A stretch of DNA of 64,000 bases, from contig CAITVN010000070.1 in assembly GCA_903895855.1 (NCBI GenBank), positions 1 to 64,000 of the forward strand, written 5' to 3'. Positions 8,330-16,728 of the stretch are shown piece by piece (the stretch's first letter is position 1; each line of letters opens with the position of its first letter). This DNA comes from Oligoflexia bacterium. GTDB taxonomy: Bacteria; Bdellovibrionota; UBA1018. The translations under genes were made by a program, and so were the position numbers. The notes under the pieces are model-generated. The model saw nothing but the letters and a program-made list of their open reading frames with translations. It was not told the origin of the DNA and searched no databases.

Positions 8330-8764
8330 TTACCTACCGCACTCGTACAACACTTCAATCGGCTCACATTTGAGAGTGCAAGGGCCGTCGCCCATGTCAA
8401 CAGAGCCTTTTTTGATGGCAGCATCGGTCGAAAAACGAATTTTTCCTTCATCAGTTTTTGAAACAAAGCTCACGCCTTTGTCTGAAAAACTGACCTCGCC
8501 TAGCGCGCCAGAAAACACTTCTTTGCCTGAGCCAGACTCCAATAAGACAGCCGCAAATTTCTTGTGAGCCATGCGCTTAGCGCAGGCATAGCGGTTGTCA
8601 GCCATCAAAGTGAGCGAACCAAAGACCTCATTTGGGCAAGTAGAATCAAAAGTACAGACGGCGACGCCATCAAGCGATGCCCCGCGAATGCGCGCTGCTT
8701 GAGCTGCACTAATTGATGCCATGGCGATGATCGAACTCAGTACGACGAGTGATTGAATTTTCAT
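8330..8764 (-). CDS. Small exported hypothetical protein
   Basis: This 144-residue protein starts at the ATG at 8764, which follows AAGGAGAC at good spacing; a longer in-frame extension to 8875 is not supported. The signal peptide (MKIQSLVVLSSIIAMASI) ends near AQA. The mature part has five or six cysteines (VCTFDSTCPNE, YACAKR, GPCTLKCEP, YECGR), consistent with disulfides in the periplasm or outside the cell. I recognise no family. Confidence 0.78.
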   Translation of the reverse strand: MKIQSLVVLSSIIAMASISAAQAARIRGASLDGVAVCTFDSTCPNEVFGSLTLMADNRYACAKRMAHKKFAAVLLESGSGKEVFSGALGEVSFSDKGVSFVSKTDEGKIRFSTDAAIKKGSVDMGDGPCTLKCEPIEVLYECGR

Positions 8765-9035
8765 TTGAAAAGTCTCCTTTTTGAAGTGTTGTTCAGACGT
8801 GATTGTCTTTGTGAGATCAATTATAAATCTGGCGACACCAGTCAAAACAGGTGAATGTCGTATGGTTTGAGACACTAAACTTTAGCAAAAGTATTCAAAA
8901 GGGGCATTATGTGGATCACCCAAGAACCGAGTTCGTTTCTTACTCGCAGAAACTCCATTTAACCCCAAGTGCCACGAATATAAACCCCTAACTTCGCGGC
9001 TACCGGGTACTCAATAGACTAAGGAAACCACTCTC

Positions 9036-10091
9036 GTGAAAACAAATTCGATCAAATCAACTCGGCCGAAAATCAACGCTTTTAACCTAATTTCTCTGAG
9101 CCTTCTGAATGCCATCAGCATCAGCGCCACCTTTGCCCTTGCCGAAGAGCCCTCATCGGTCTCGAGGTTCTCATCTCAACGCGACATCATCAGCATTTCA
9201 ACCCTAGACTTCGGATACCACGATTCAGCCATCAGAATCGGCGACGGCATCACGAGAAGTTCAGACTCGATTCGCCTCACCCCACTCACGATTCGCGGAT
9301 CTACCGGCTACTTCTTTGATAACCAAGACCAAGCCGGTGAAACCATCAAATTTCAAACCGGAGTCACCCTCATCATCAGAGAGCTTGGCTTGGCCGGGCC
9401 GCGCGACTTAGCCCAAGGCGTGTTTTTGCCTCTAAAACCGGGAATCGATGTCTCCATTCAAGTCGATAACGCAAAAAAAGAACTGATTCGCCAAAACTAC
9501 GATGTCACTATCGCAGGCCTTTATTACTTTCGTTCGATTGGTAGCGCAGACGCCGAAAAAAATGCAGTCGACTCAATTTTTGAACTGACCATGCTGCCGA
9601 TTGGCTTTGAAAAATCAATCGACCCCAGAGTTAAAATCGAAAAAACCGTCGCTAAAATTGCTTTGGCCGAAGTCGCTGGACACGTAGCAAAAACTGTCGA
9701 AATCGAAGGGAATGTAAAATTTCTCGAAGCCGATTTCGGCAAGGTTCAATTTGGTCCGATCTCTGGCATCGTGAGCTTAACGCCCATTCAAGGAATGCTT
9801 CGCCTGGGGTTCTCTCTGGGGGCTGCCGGCCAACTTCACAACACGAACGAAATTTCTGTTCAACTACGAACCAAAGATATGTTTCTATCTGACGAAATGG
9901 GCGGTAACCGATTAGTCGATACCTCTTCAGTTGGCGTCGTCGAATTCGCCAACACCACTTCTCTTGATAATATCAGTGGATCACACGTGAACCTCGGCTT
10001 CACTTACACCAACGAAACCGCATGGAACCAAATCGACGACTCACTAAAGACCATTCAGTCGTACCAATTCAACCTCGGGGGCTCTTGGTAA
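9036..10091 (+). CDS. Exported hypothetical protein, possibly outer-membrane
   Basis: This 351-residue protein starts at a GTG at 9036 with AAGGAAA upstream. It has a long signal region (residues about 15-37, NLISLSLLNAISISATFALA). The rest alternates short amphipathic strands with glycine and aromatic residues, and ends in YQFNLGGSW. A terminal aromatic strand like this is typical of outer-membrane beta-barrels. No family is recognised. It precedes the phosphate-uptake genes by 108 bp; that gap contains a strong hairpin. Confidence 0.75.
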   Translation: MKTNSIKSTRPKINAFNLISLSLLNAISISATFALAEEPSSVSRFSSQRDIISISTLDFGYHDSAIRIGDGITRSSDSIRLTPLTIRGSTGYFFDNQDQAGETIKFQTGVTLIIRELGLAGPRDLAQGVFLPLKPGIDVSIQVDNAKKELIRQNYDVTIAGLYYFRSIGSADAEKNAVDSIFELTMLPIGFEKSIDPRVKIEKTVAKIALAEVAGHVAKTVEIEGNVKFLEADFGKVQFGPISGIVSLTPIQGMLRLGFSLGAAGQLHNTNEISVQLRTKDMFLSDEMGGNRLVDTSSVGVVEFANTTSLDNISGSHVNLGFTYTNETAWNQIDDSLKTIQSYQFNLGGSW

Positions 10092-10144
10092 GTAGCAATG
10101 CAGCGCTTCACTGTAAGATTTGTGAGTTTTCTTCTCGCATAGAG

Positions 10145-10189
10145 CGTTTCGTTGATTTAGGGTGCGAACCAAAGAATCAATGCGAAACG
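10145..10189 (+). promoter_or_regulatory. Hairpin in the leader of the phosphate-uptake operon
   Basis: CGTTTCG-TTGATT (10145-10157) pairs with AATCAA-TG-CGAAACG (10175-10189): thirteen base pairs with a two-base bulge around a 17-base loop. The helix ends at the first base of the GGAGAG ribosome-binding site of the gene at 10200. There is no T-tract, so it is more likely a translational or stability element than a terminator. Confidence 0.5.
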
Positions 10190-10199
10190 GAGAGTCTCA

Positions 10200-10829
10200 A
10201 TGTTAGGTTCAATTCTTACGCAAGATAGAAAGTTTTTTGATCTTTTTAACGCCATTGGCGATCTGATCGTCGAAGCCGCGACTGAGTTTCGCGCTATGCT
10301 TCAAGACCTGTCACATGCAGAAAAACACGCCCGACAAATTAAAGACCTTGAACACAAAGCTGACGAAGTGACTCACCGTACGGTTGAGCTCTTACACAAG
10401 ACCTTCATCACGCCGCTTGACCGCGAAGACATTCATCAACTGATTTCTCGATTAGATGATGTGATCGATTTCATTGACGCAGCCGCCTCAAGACTACACC
10501 TGTATGAAATCACTGAATCGAATGACATTTTTAAAGCGCTCGGTGAAACCGTTTTACAAGCCGCGCTCGTCATTCAAAAAATTGTACGCGAGCTGCCTAA
10601 CGTTTCTAAGCAAGGCGCGAGCATTGTGAAATCATGCGTCGAAATCAACCGCCTCGAAAACGATGCCGATCATGCTTTAAGATCAGGGGTCGCGAAGTTA
10701 TTCAAAGAAGAACAAGACATTCGTCAATTGATTAAACTCAAAGAAGTCTACGAACTCTTAGAAACCGTGACCGACCGTTGCGAAGACGTGGCCAATATCA
10801 TTGAAAGTATTGTGGTTGAGTACGGCTGA
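10200..10829 (+). CDS. DUF47 / PhoU-like Pit accessory protein
   Basis: This 209-residue, all-helical cytosolic protein belongs to the DUF47 (PhoU-like) family. It has two repeats of acidic/histidine motifs: IKDLEHKADEVTHRTVELL, then DREDIHQLISRLDDVIDFID, and later INRLENDADHALRSG. The usual family length is about 205-215 residues. The gene lies 32 bp upstream of a PiT transporter, the standard arrangement, and the protein is thought to modulate that transporter. Confidence 0.93.
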   Translation: MLGSILTQDRKFFDLFNAIGDLIVEAATEFRAMLQDLSHAEKHARQIKDLEHKADEVTHRTVELLHKTFITPLDREDIHQLISRLDDVIDFIDAAASRLHLYEITESNDIFKALGETVLQAALVIQKIVRELPNVSKQGASIVKSCVEINRLENDADHALRSGVAKLFKEEQDIRQLIKLKEVYELLETVTDRCEDVANIIESIVVEYG

Positions 10830-10861
10830 TTGTCTGTTGCTCACAAAAAGGGGGCTACCCA

Positions 10862-11851
10862 GTGACGTTTAATCCGATGTTAATTTATTTCATTATCGCG
10901 ATCGCCTTGGCCTTTGACTTCATGAATGGGTTTCATGACGCCGCAAACTCAATCGCCACTGTCGTTTCAACACGAGTGCTGAAGCCACAACATGCCGTGG
11001 CTTGGGCAGCATTTTTTAACTTTATTGCCTTCTTATTTTTCGGACTCAACGTGGCCAATACCATCGGCAAAGGCATCATTGACCCTGCGATTGTTGACCC
11101 GCTAGTGATTCTCGCGGCTCTGATTGGCGCTATTTTTTGGGATGTCGTAACTTGGTATTTCGGAATTCCCTCGAGTTCTTCGCACGCACTCATTGGAGGA
11201 CTCGCCGGTGCCGCGGTCGCCAAAGCTGGCGTTCATTCACTGAATGCTCCGGGTTTTTTAAAAATCAGCATTTCGATTATCGCATCACCCCTAATCGGCT
11301 TCGCGTTGGCGTTCGTCTTGATGGTACTCGTGTCGCTACTATTCTACCGATCGACACCCAGAAAGGTTGATCGCTGGGGGCGCCGAATGCAGTTAGTTTC
11401 GGCTTCGCTTTACAGCCTGGGCCACGGTGGCAACGATGCGCAAAAAACCATGGGCATTATCGCCGTTTTGCTTTTTTCTAGCGGCATGTTGAAAGGCTCG
11501 TTTCATGTACCGTTTTGGGTTGTCATTAGCTGCCAGGCTGCGATGGGGCTAGGCACTCTTTTTGGGGGCTGGCGTATTGTCAAAACGATGGGCATGAAAA
11601 TCACCAAGCTAAAACCGATCGGCGGATTTTGCGCTGAAACCGGCGGTGCACTCACTTTATTTTTCGCTACGAGCCTTGGCATTCCGGTATCAACCACTCA
11701 CACCATTACCGGATCAATCATCGGCGTCGGCGCAGTGACTAAGCTCTCAGCCATTCGCTGGGGTGTCGCTGGCCGCATTGTCTGGGCGTGGATATTCACA
11801 ATTCCGGCCTCTGGTTTTGTCGCGGCGATTTGCTGGTGGTTGGTCAAATAG
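10862..11851 (+). CDS. pit: Low-affinity inorganic phosphate transporter (PiT family)
   Basis: This 329-residue inner-membrane protein starts at a GTG at 10862 after GGGGG. It carries both PiT signature repeats: FDFMNGFHDAANSIATVVST near the N-terminus, and SLGHGGNDAQKTMGI in the second half, plus GIPSSSSHALIGG and GIPVSTTHTITGSI. About ten transmembrane helices are visible. It would import phosphate (with a metal or proton) and forms an operon with the DUF47 gene upstream. The length fits the short bacterial PiT type. Confidence 0.95.
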   Translation: MTFNPMLIYFIIAIALAFDFMNGFHDAANSIATVVSTRVLKPQHAVAWAAFFNFIAFLFFGLNVANTIGKGIIDPAIVDPLVILAALIGAIFWDVVTWYFGIPSSSSHALIGGLAGAAVAKAGVHSLNAPGFLKISISIIASPLIGFALAFVLMVLVSLLFYRSTPRKVDRWGRRMQLVSASLYSLGHGGNDAQKTMGIIAVLLFSSGMLKGSFHVPFWVVISCQAAMGLGTLFGGWRIVKTMGMKITKLKPIGGFCAETGGALTLFFATSLGIPVSTTHTITGSIIGVGAVTKLSAIRWGVAGRIVWAWIFTIPASGFVAAICWWLVK

Positions 11852-11879
11852 CCGAAATGGCAACCCACTTCGCCAGGTT

Positions 11880-12641
11880 TTAGTTACAAGGCCGATACAA
11901 AGCCGGAATTTCAACTGTCGCACTGATTCGATTGGCTTCAGCGTTGAGTTCTTCTTTTGAAGCCGGTTTACAGTTCAACACGTATGAATAAGTCTTTGGC
12001 TCTGACCAGCCTGAGCTCGTGAAAACTCGGCCAAAATCCCAATGATCATATTGGCGCTGCGAGACTTCGACCTTCAAAAACGCTTGAGTGCCGGTTTTCA
12101 TTTCGATCGAATAATGTCTCTTGAAATCGACATCAATCAAATTGAAGTAACGGTCGATATCGACAGTCGACTCTGGAACGTTATCTCTGTAGTTGATGCA
12201 AACATCTGTGTAACTGTCTTCACGTTTGTGAACGTGGGTATTTTCACTGTCTACCGCCAAAAAAGGAGGATTTTGAATGAGCGTTTCAGAGTCTGAATTT
12301 GTCGAGACTAAAACGGTTGACCCAATCAGGCCTCTGCGCGGGCCCGGCACGAATTCTTCTGTCCATTTTTCGCAGGCTTCGCGCACAGCCTGGTAGTTCT
12401 TCCAAGCTGCTTGATAACTGGCCTTTTGTTCAGTGCTCATGTCGTCGCGAAATTCAGTGGGCAACTCTCGTCTCACCTTTTCAATCGAGTCACAGGGATT
12501 GCTTGGCGCAGTCTGAAGACTGCAAATGTAACCTTGATTGGCGCCAGGTGTAGCAGCAAAAACAGAGGCCGCCATAGCACTCATTCCAAGCGTTAATAAC
12601 AATGCACTTCGAATACTCAAACGGGTGTTCCAAAGGTTCAT
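11880..12641 (-). CDS. Exported hypothetical protein
   Basis: This 253-residue protein has a signal peptide (residues 1-29, SALLLTLGMSAMAASVFAA). The mature region has paired cysteines (YICSLQTAPSNPCDS, REACEKW, DVCINY, VLNCKP, YRPCN) and many charged and aromatic residues. I recognise no family. It is convergent with the phosphate transporter gene (28 bp apart) and appears to be a single-gene unit. Confidence 0.75.
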   Translation of the reverse strand: MNLWNTRLSIRSALLLTLGMSAMAASVFAATPGANQGYICSLQTAPSNPCDSIEKVRRELPTEFRDDMSTEQKASYQAAWKNYQAVREACEKWTEEFVPGPRRGLIGSTVLVSTNSDSETLIQNPPFLAVDSENTHVHKREDSYTDVCINYRDNVPESTVDIDRYFNLIDVDFKRHYSIEMKTGTQAFLKVEVSQRQYDHWDFGRVFTSSGWSEPKTYSYVLNCKPASKEELNAEANRISATVEIPALYRPCN

Positions 12642-12893
12642 AGATAATTACCTCAACTGATTTCTTAGGCTAACTTTTTAATGATCTAAAACTAACCGGT
12701 CTAGTCAGTTAAAAGAACTTACCGTTTTGGCAATTTTCTAGAATCTGTCGAGTCTATCTACTGACTACTGAAATCGTTTATCGACGTCAGGTCTGCGGGA
12801 AGGGGGTTGTTTGATAAGTATTTGTTATTAAAAAGAATAACTCGATAGTAGGGCTACAATACAGAGATCTTGTATTTGAGTTACAAGAAATGA

Positions 12894-12906
12894 TACAATT
12901 ATTGTA
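12894..12906 (+). promoter_or_regulatory. Palindrome and -10 box at the start of a DUF4143 ATPase gene
   Basis: TACAAT-T-ATTGTA (12894-12906) is a perfect palindrome ending two bases before the ATG at 12909. TACAAT is also a good -10 box, with TTGTAT (12870-12875) as a -35 box at 18-bp spacing. Transcription would then begin at or next to the start codon. No Shine-Dalgarno sequence is present. A second CTTGTA/TACAAG pair flanks 12869-12887. Confidence 0.5.
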
Positions 12907-12908
12907 AC

Positions 12909-14096
12909 ATGATTTCAAGATACTTAACTACCCGTAATGACTCATCCTATTTAATCTTGGGGCCCAGGCAAACTGGCAAAACCAGTTTTGTCAAAGCTAA
13001 GTTTCCGACCGCCTGGAATATCAACCTGCTACTCACTTCAGAGTATTTGAAATATTCGAAAGATCCCGGACTCTTTCGAAAAGAAGCACTCTTTCGTTTT
13101 CATGGCCGCCCAAAAGACCAAATAGGCATGACAGTCATCATTGATGAGATCCAGAAAGTGCCCGCCCTTCTCGACGAGGTTCACGCACTGATTGAAGAAT
13201 TACCCGGCTCACAGTTCATTCTCACCGGATCAAGCGCAAGAAAATTGAAACGAAATGCTGTCAACCTGCTTGCGGGTCGCGCGCTTTCGAAACGCATGTA
13301 TCCGTTCATTTTTCCTGAAATTTCATCGTTAGCCCATCTTGACCTCAATGAATTGCTTCAATTTGGAACGCTTCCCGGAGTCTTCGAAAAAGAAACCGAT
13401 CTCAAGAGAGAAATTTTGCGCACCTATGTCGACACCTACTTGAAAGAAGAGATTCAAACCGAAGGCCTCACGAGAAGCCTAGCTCAATTTTCACACTTTC
13501 TCGACGTCGCAGCCCAGAGTTTCACCGAAGTTTTGAATCTTTCAAAAATCGGCCGTAGTTGTGGGCAATCACCAAAAACAACCCAAAACTATTTCGAAAT
13601 CTTAGAAGACACCCTCATTGGATTTCGCCTCATGAGCTGGTCAGAAAGCAAACGCAGTCAACTGGCCTCACACCCCAAATTTTATTTTTTTGATAATGGC
13701 GTCACTTGTGCTCTTTTGTCGCGACTGTTAGATCCTTTAGATCCCTCACTTCGCGGCAAACTCTTTGAGCAATGGCTAATCAATGAAGTTCGCGCTCGGG
13801 TTGACTACGATGCCAGAGACATTCAACTGTTTTCATGGCGAACCCAAGTAGAAAACGCCGAAGTCGATCTGTTAGCCGCTCGAGCAAAGACGCCCCTGTT
13901 TGCTGCCGAAATCAAGAGTTTCAACAAACCGTCGCCAGAGCATTTTCGAAATTTAAGAATTCTAAGAAAAGACTACCCAAAACTGCCCCTTTATCTGATT
14001 TGCACCGCCGATCACGCTTACCGCGACGATCTCGACGACTCAATCACAGTCATACCTTGGGCTAAATTCTTGCTTGAAGAACTTCCGAAATATTAG
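12909..14096 (+). CDS. AAA ATPase with DUF4143 domain
   Basis: This 395-residue protein has a P-loop near its N-terminus (LGPRQTGKTSF), Walker B (VIIDEIQKVPALLDEVH), a sensor segment (FILTGSSARKLKR) and the C-terminal DUF4143 nuclease-like region with FFDNGV, VDLLAAR and AEIKSF. The last three resemble a PD-(D/E)xK core. Homologues are widespread and often patchily distributed, and their cellular function is not established. No Shine-Dalgarno sequence precedes the ATG. It is one of three members in this window (with 15089 and 58581). Confidence 0.93.
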   Translation: MISRYLTTRNDSSYLILGPRQTGKTSFVKAKFPTAWNINLLLTSEYLKYSKDPGLFRKEALFRFHGRPKDQIGMTVIIDEIQKVPALLDEVHALIEELPGSQFILTGSSARKLKRNAVNLLAGRALSKRMYPFIFPEISSLAHLDLNELLQFGTLPGVFEKETDLKREILRTYVDTYLKEEIQTEGLTRSLAQFSHFLDVAAQSFTEVLNLSKIGRSCGQSPKTTQNYFEILEDTLIGFRLMSWSESKRSQLASHPKFYFFDNGVTCALLSRLLDPLDPSLRGKLFEQWLINEVRARVDYDARDIQLFSWRTQVENAEVDLLAARAKTPLFAAEIKSFNKPSPEHFRNLRILRKDYPKLPLYLICTADHAYRDDLDDSITVIPWAKFLLEELPKY

Positions 14097-14149
14097 ATGC
14101 CAAACAAATAAGATAAATACACTCTATAAGTATAGTAATACCTGAGCCC

Positions 14150-15064
14150 ATGAAAACGAATACGAAACTTGCCTTAAGTTTTAGTTTAATCGCCCTCATT
14201 CACTCGTTGAGTGCCTTGGCCGAGCCAGTGAAGTTAAACATGAACTCTGGCGACGCAGGCGGAGACCGTATTTTCGAGTTCGGCGCCGGCTACGAAGCGA
14301 CCCAAAAAACGAAGGTTCGGTTCTTAGTGAGCTTTGGCGAACAAATCGACCTGAGTGACTCGGGCTTACCTAACGTCATCGATAAAATTTTGCCGATCGA
14401 AGTAACCTTGGGTATCGACACCAACTCTGACACCAAAATCTCTCGCGCATCCATCTCAGGTGCCGCGATGGTATTCGATGGCACCCAAATCGCAACTTGG
14501 CTAAATACAGCAAGTCTAGTCGCCTTACCATTCAATTACGATCGCGATTTAGATCGCAAACTCGCGCACTCATTTCATATTTACCTAGCGGGCATAGAGT
14601 ACGACAACTCTGATTACTTTTGCCCAGCCGGTGCTGAATGCCAATTTAACGAAACCGGAAAATTTTTAGAACCCATCATTCGCATCGCAGCTAACGCCGT
14701 GGGCTTTCAGTTTTCAAAAATACTCGAAGGTCAGTCAGACACTCAAATGGGCATCGCCGTCGCTCGCGCCGAACTCGCCGCTGGCTTATGGGCCCAATTC
14801 GAATGTGGCAGCGACTCTGCCTGTAGCAACATCAAATGGTGGATCGGTGGAATCAGCACTGACGTAGGCGTCAGCACCCATGATGGGTCACCCTCGGTAA
14901 ACGTGAACGCTTATTCGCGAATCGAGTATGAAATCGGCTCACAATTCAATCTTTACCTCGAAGGTGGATACCGATTAAACAATGAAAAAATAGCCGATGA
15001 CCAAGGCCAAACGAATTTTGGTAGTCCGTACTTTCAAGCCGGCATTGGTTTTAATTTTTTCTAG
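14150..15064 (+). CDS. Exported barrel-like hypothetical protein
   Basis: This 304-residue protein starts at the ATG at 14150, with a signal peptide (KLALSFSLIALIHSLSALA). The mature chain alternates strand-like segments and ends YFQAGIGFNFF, a terminal-phenylalanine beta-signal typical of outer-membrane barrels. Two cysteine pairs (FCPAGAEC, FECGSDSACS) are visible. No family is recognised. It is flanked by two DUF4143 ATPase genes in an isolated accessory-looking block. Confidence 0.75.
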   Translation: MKTNTKLALSFSLIALIHSLSALAEPVKLNMNSGDAGGDRIFEFGAGYEATQKTKVRFLVSFGEQIDLSDSGLPNVIDKILPIEVTLGIDTNSDTKISRASISGAAMVFDGTQIATWLNTASLVALPFNYDRDLDRKLAHSFHIYLAGIEYDNSDYFCPAGAECQFNETGKFLEPIIRIAANAVGFQFSKILEGQSDTQMGIAVARAELAAGLWAQFECGSDSACSNIKWWIGGISTDVGVSTHDGSPSVNVNAYSRIEYEIGSQFNLYLEGGYRLNNEKIADDQGQTNFGSPYFQAGIGFNFF

Positions 15065-15088
15065 TCATGTATCACTAGTTTGATAGCG

Positions 15089-16450
15089 CTAAGTAGGCGG
15101 CACAAGCTTCGCGGCGCTAATTTTTCGCGCCCACCCAGCCATGTAGAGAGGGAGCGAGAGAAGTTCGAACTCGTTATTTTTAAGATAAGACGGTGGCTCA
15201 CTATTGAACCTTAGTCCAAACTGCCGCTTCTTTTCGCTTAGAAAAAGATGGAGTGACCGAAGTCGACCTGTCTTACCTGACTTCACTTCTACTGGCACAA
15301 CCCAACTGCCCTGTTGAATGACATAATCAACTTCAGCTGATGATGACTTTTCTTCTCTCGCCCAGTAATGCAACTCGGGTGGCTCAAATTCTGGCAGCGA
15401 ACTCAGAAGTTCTTGTCCCACAAACTGTTCACTCACCACACCTTGATGAACCAGCGTCACCTCTGCCACGTCATTAAAATGAGAAAGATCGAGTTTCAGT
15501 GCCCTAGACACCAAACCAATATCCAAAAAAAGTGTTTTAAAAAATTTCTGATCAACTTCAGCGCCGAGCGGAATGCCATTGCACGAGCTATGAAGAACCT
15601 GAGTAATTACCCTGGCGAGTTTCAAAAGCTCATATGCGGCACTGAGATCGCGCGAGCGCTCATCAGGACAGAGTTTTGAAAAAACGGTCTTTTGCCCAAC
15701 CCTTTGGGGCAAGCGCATAAAAAGTTGCTGCACACGACCGATTTTTGCGTGACTTGCATATTTCGAAAAATCAGCTTCGAAAGTAGATAACAAAGACTGC
15801 TGAATTTTTTGAACTTCGAGCAACGAATGCGTGTGCTGCCAGGTCAGAATAGCTTCGGGCATGCCGCCAATGAGTGCGTACTTTTTCAGAAGATCGAGGC
15901 ATTTTTCGTGAACCAAATGGGGGAACGATTGGTCTAATTTCCAGTGATCCAAGTATTCAACCAATTTTTCTTCGCCCACTGCTAACAAAAATTCTCGATA
16001 ATTCATCGGACCTAAATACGCAAATTCTACTCGACCAACAGGCATTGAAAAATCGTGTTTCTTTAATGTGAAATCGAGCAAAGATCCTGTGGCGATGACG
16101 GCTAGAGCAGGCAAATTCTCGTAAAACGACCGCAGTAAAGGAAGCGCCTCGGGGCACGCCTGAATTTCGTCGAGAAAGAGTAAGTCGTTACCAACGTCGA
16201 GTTTTTCTTTGAAATGAATCTCCAGCAAAAGTATGACTTGAGAAAGATCAGTCTCTCGAAATAGCTCCCGCAATTCAGCCGATTTTTCGAAATTCACGGT
16301 GTGTACTTTTTTGAAATTTTCTCTACCCCAGTTTTCGATCAGTGTGGTTTTACCGACCTGGCGGGCTCCTCGAATGATCAATGGTTTTCGCTTGAGCCCA
16401 GGTTTGACTTGTTTCCATTGGTCGAGAAAATTTGAAAAATCACGTTTCAT
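15089..16450 (-). CDS. AAA ATPase with DUF4143 domain
   Basis: This 453-residue protein starts at the ATG at 16450; an upstream extension to 16504 has no support. Walker A (IIRGARQVGKTTLIENWG), Walker B (LLFLDEIQACPEAL), sensor (VIATGSLLDF) and the C-terminal PD-(D/E)xK-like motif (AEVDYVIQQGSWVVPVEVKSG) are clear. TATAAT lies ten bases upstream of the ATG and no ribosome-binding site is present, so the mRNA is probably leaderless. It belongs to the same superfamily as 12909 and 58581, but sequence similarity to them is low. Confidence 0.94.
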   Translation of the reverse strand: MKRDFSNFLDQWKQVKPGLKRKPLIIRGARQVGKTTLIENWGRENFKKVHTVNFEKSAELRELFRETDLSQVILLLEIHFKEKLDVGNDLLFLDEIQACPEALPLLRSFYENLPALAVIATGSLLDFTLKKHDFSMPVGRVEFAYLGPMNYREFLLAVGEEKLVEYLDHWKLDQSFPHLVHEKCLDLLKKYALIGGMPEAILTWQHTHSLLEVQKIQQSLLSTFEADFSKYASHAKIGRVQQLFMRLPQRVGQKTVFSKLCPDERSRDLSAAYELLKLARVITQVLHSSCNGIPLGAEVDQKFFKTLFLDIGLVSRALKLDLSHFNDVAEVTLVHQGVVSEQFVGQELLSSLPEFEPPELHYWAREEKSSSAEVDYVIQQGSWVVPVEVKSGKTGRLRSLHLFLSEKKRQFGLRFNSEPPSYLKNNEFELLSLPLYMAGWARKISAAKLVPPT

Positions 16451-16460
16451 ATTGGGTTTA

Positions 16461-16466
16461 ATTATA
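16461..16466 (-). promoter_or_regulatory. -10 box TATAAT just upstream of a DUF4143 ATPase start
   Basis: On the minus strand TATAAT ends ten bases before the ATG at 16450. The predicted transcription start is therefore at or within a few bases of the start codon. A clear -35 box is not seen. Confidence 0.5.
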
Positions 16467-16728
16467 TCCAGTACTTGGCTAAAAAGAAAGGCAATTAAAA
16501 CCACTCATTTCATGAGAACGTCGGTCCCCGAATGCAATCTTCTCTCTAACTAGTCTAGAATCTCTCAACTTTACTCTATCTATTCAAATAGTTAACTAAG
16601 AAAAGAATTCCCGTCTATTAAAGTGCTTCAAGTTGCGCCAGTTGGGGCGAGACCCACGAGGCAAGAGACCGGAATGCCACCATCGTAAGTAGATCATTAT
16701 ACTCAGGTTAAGGTAGTCAACTCTAATT

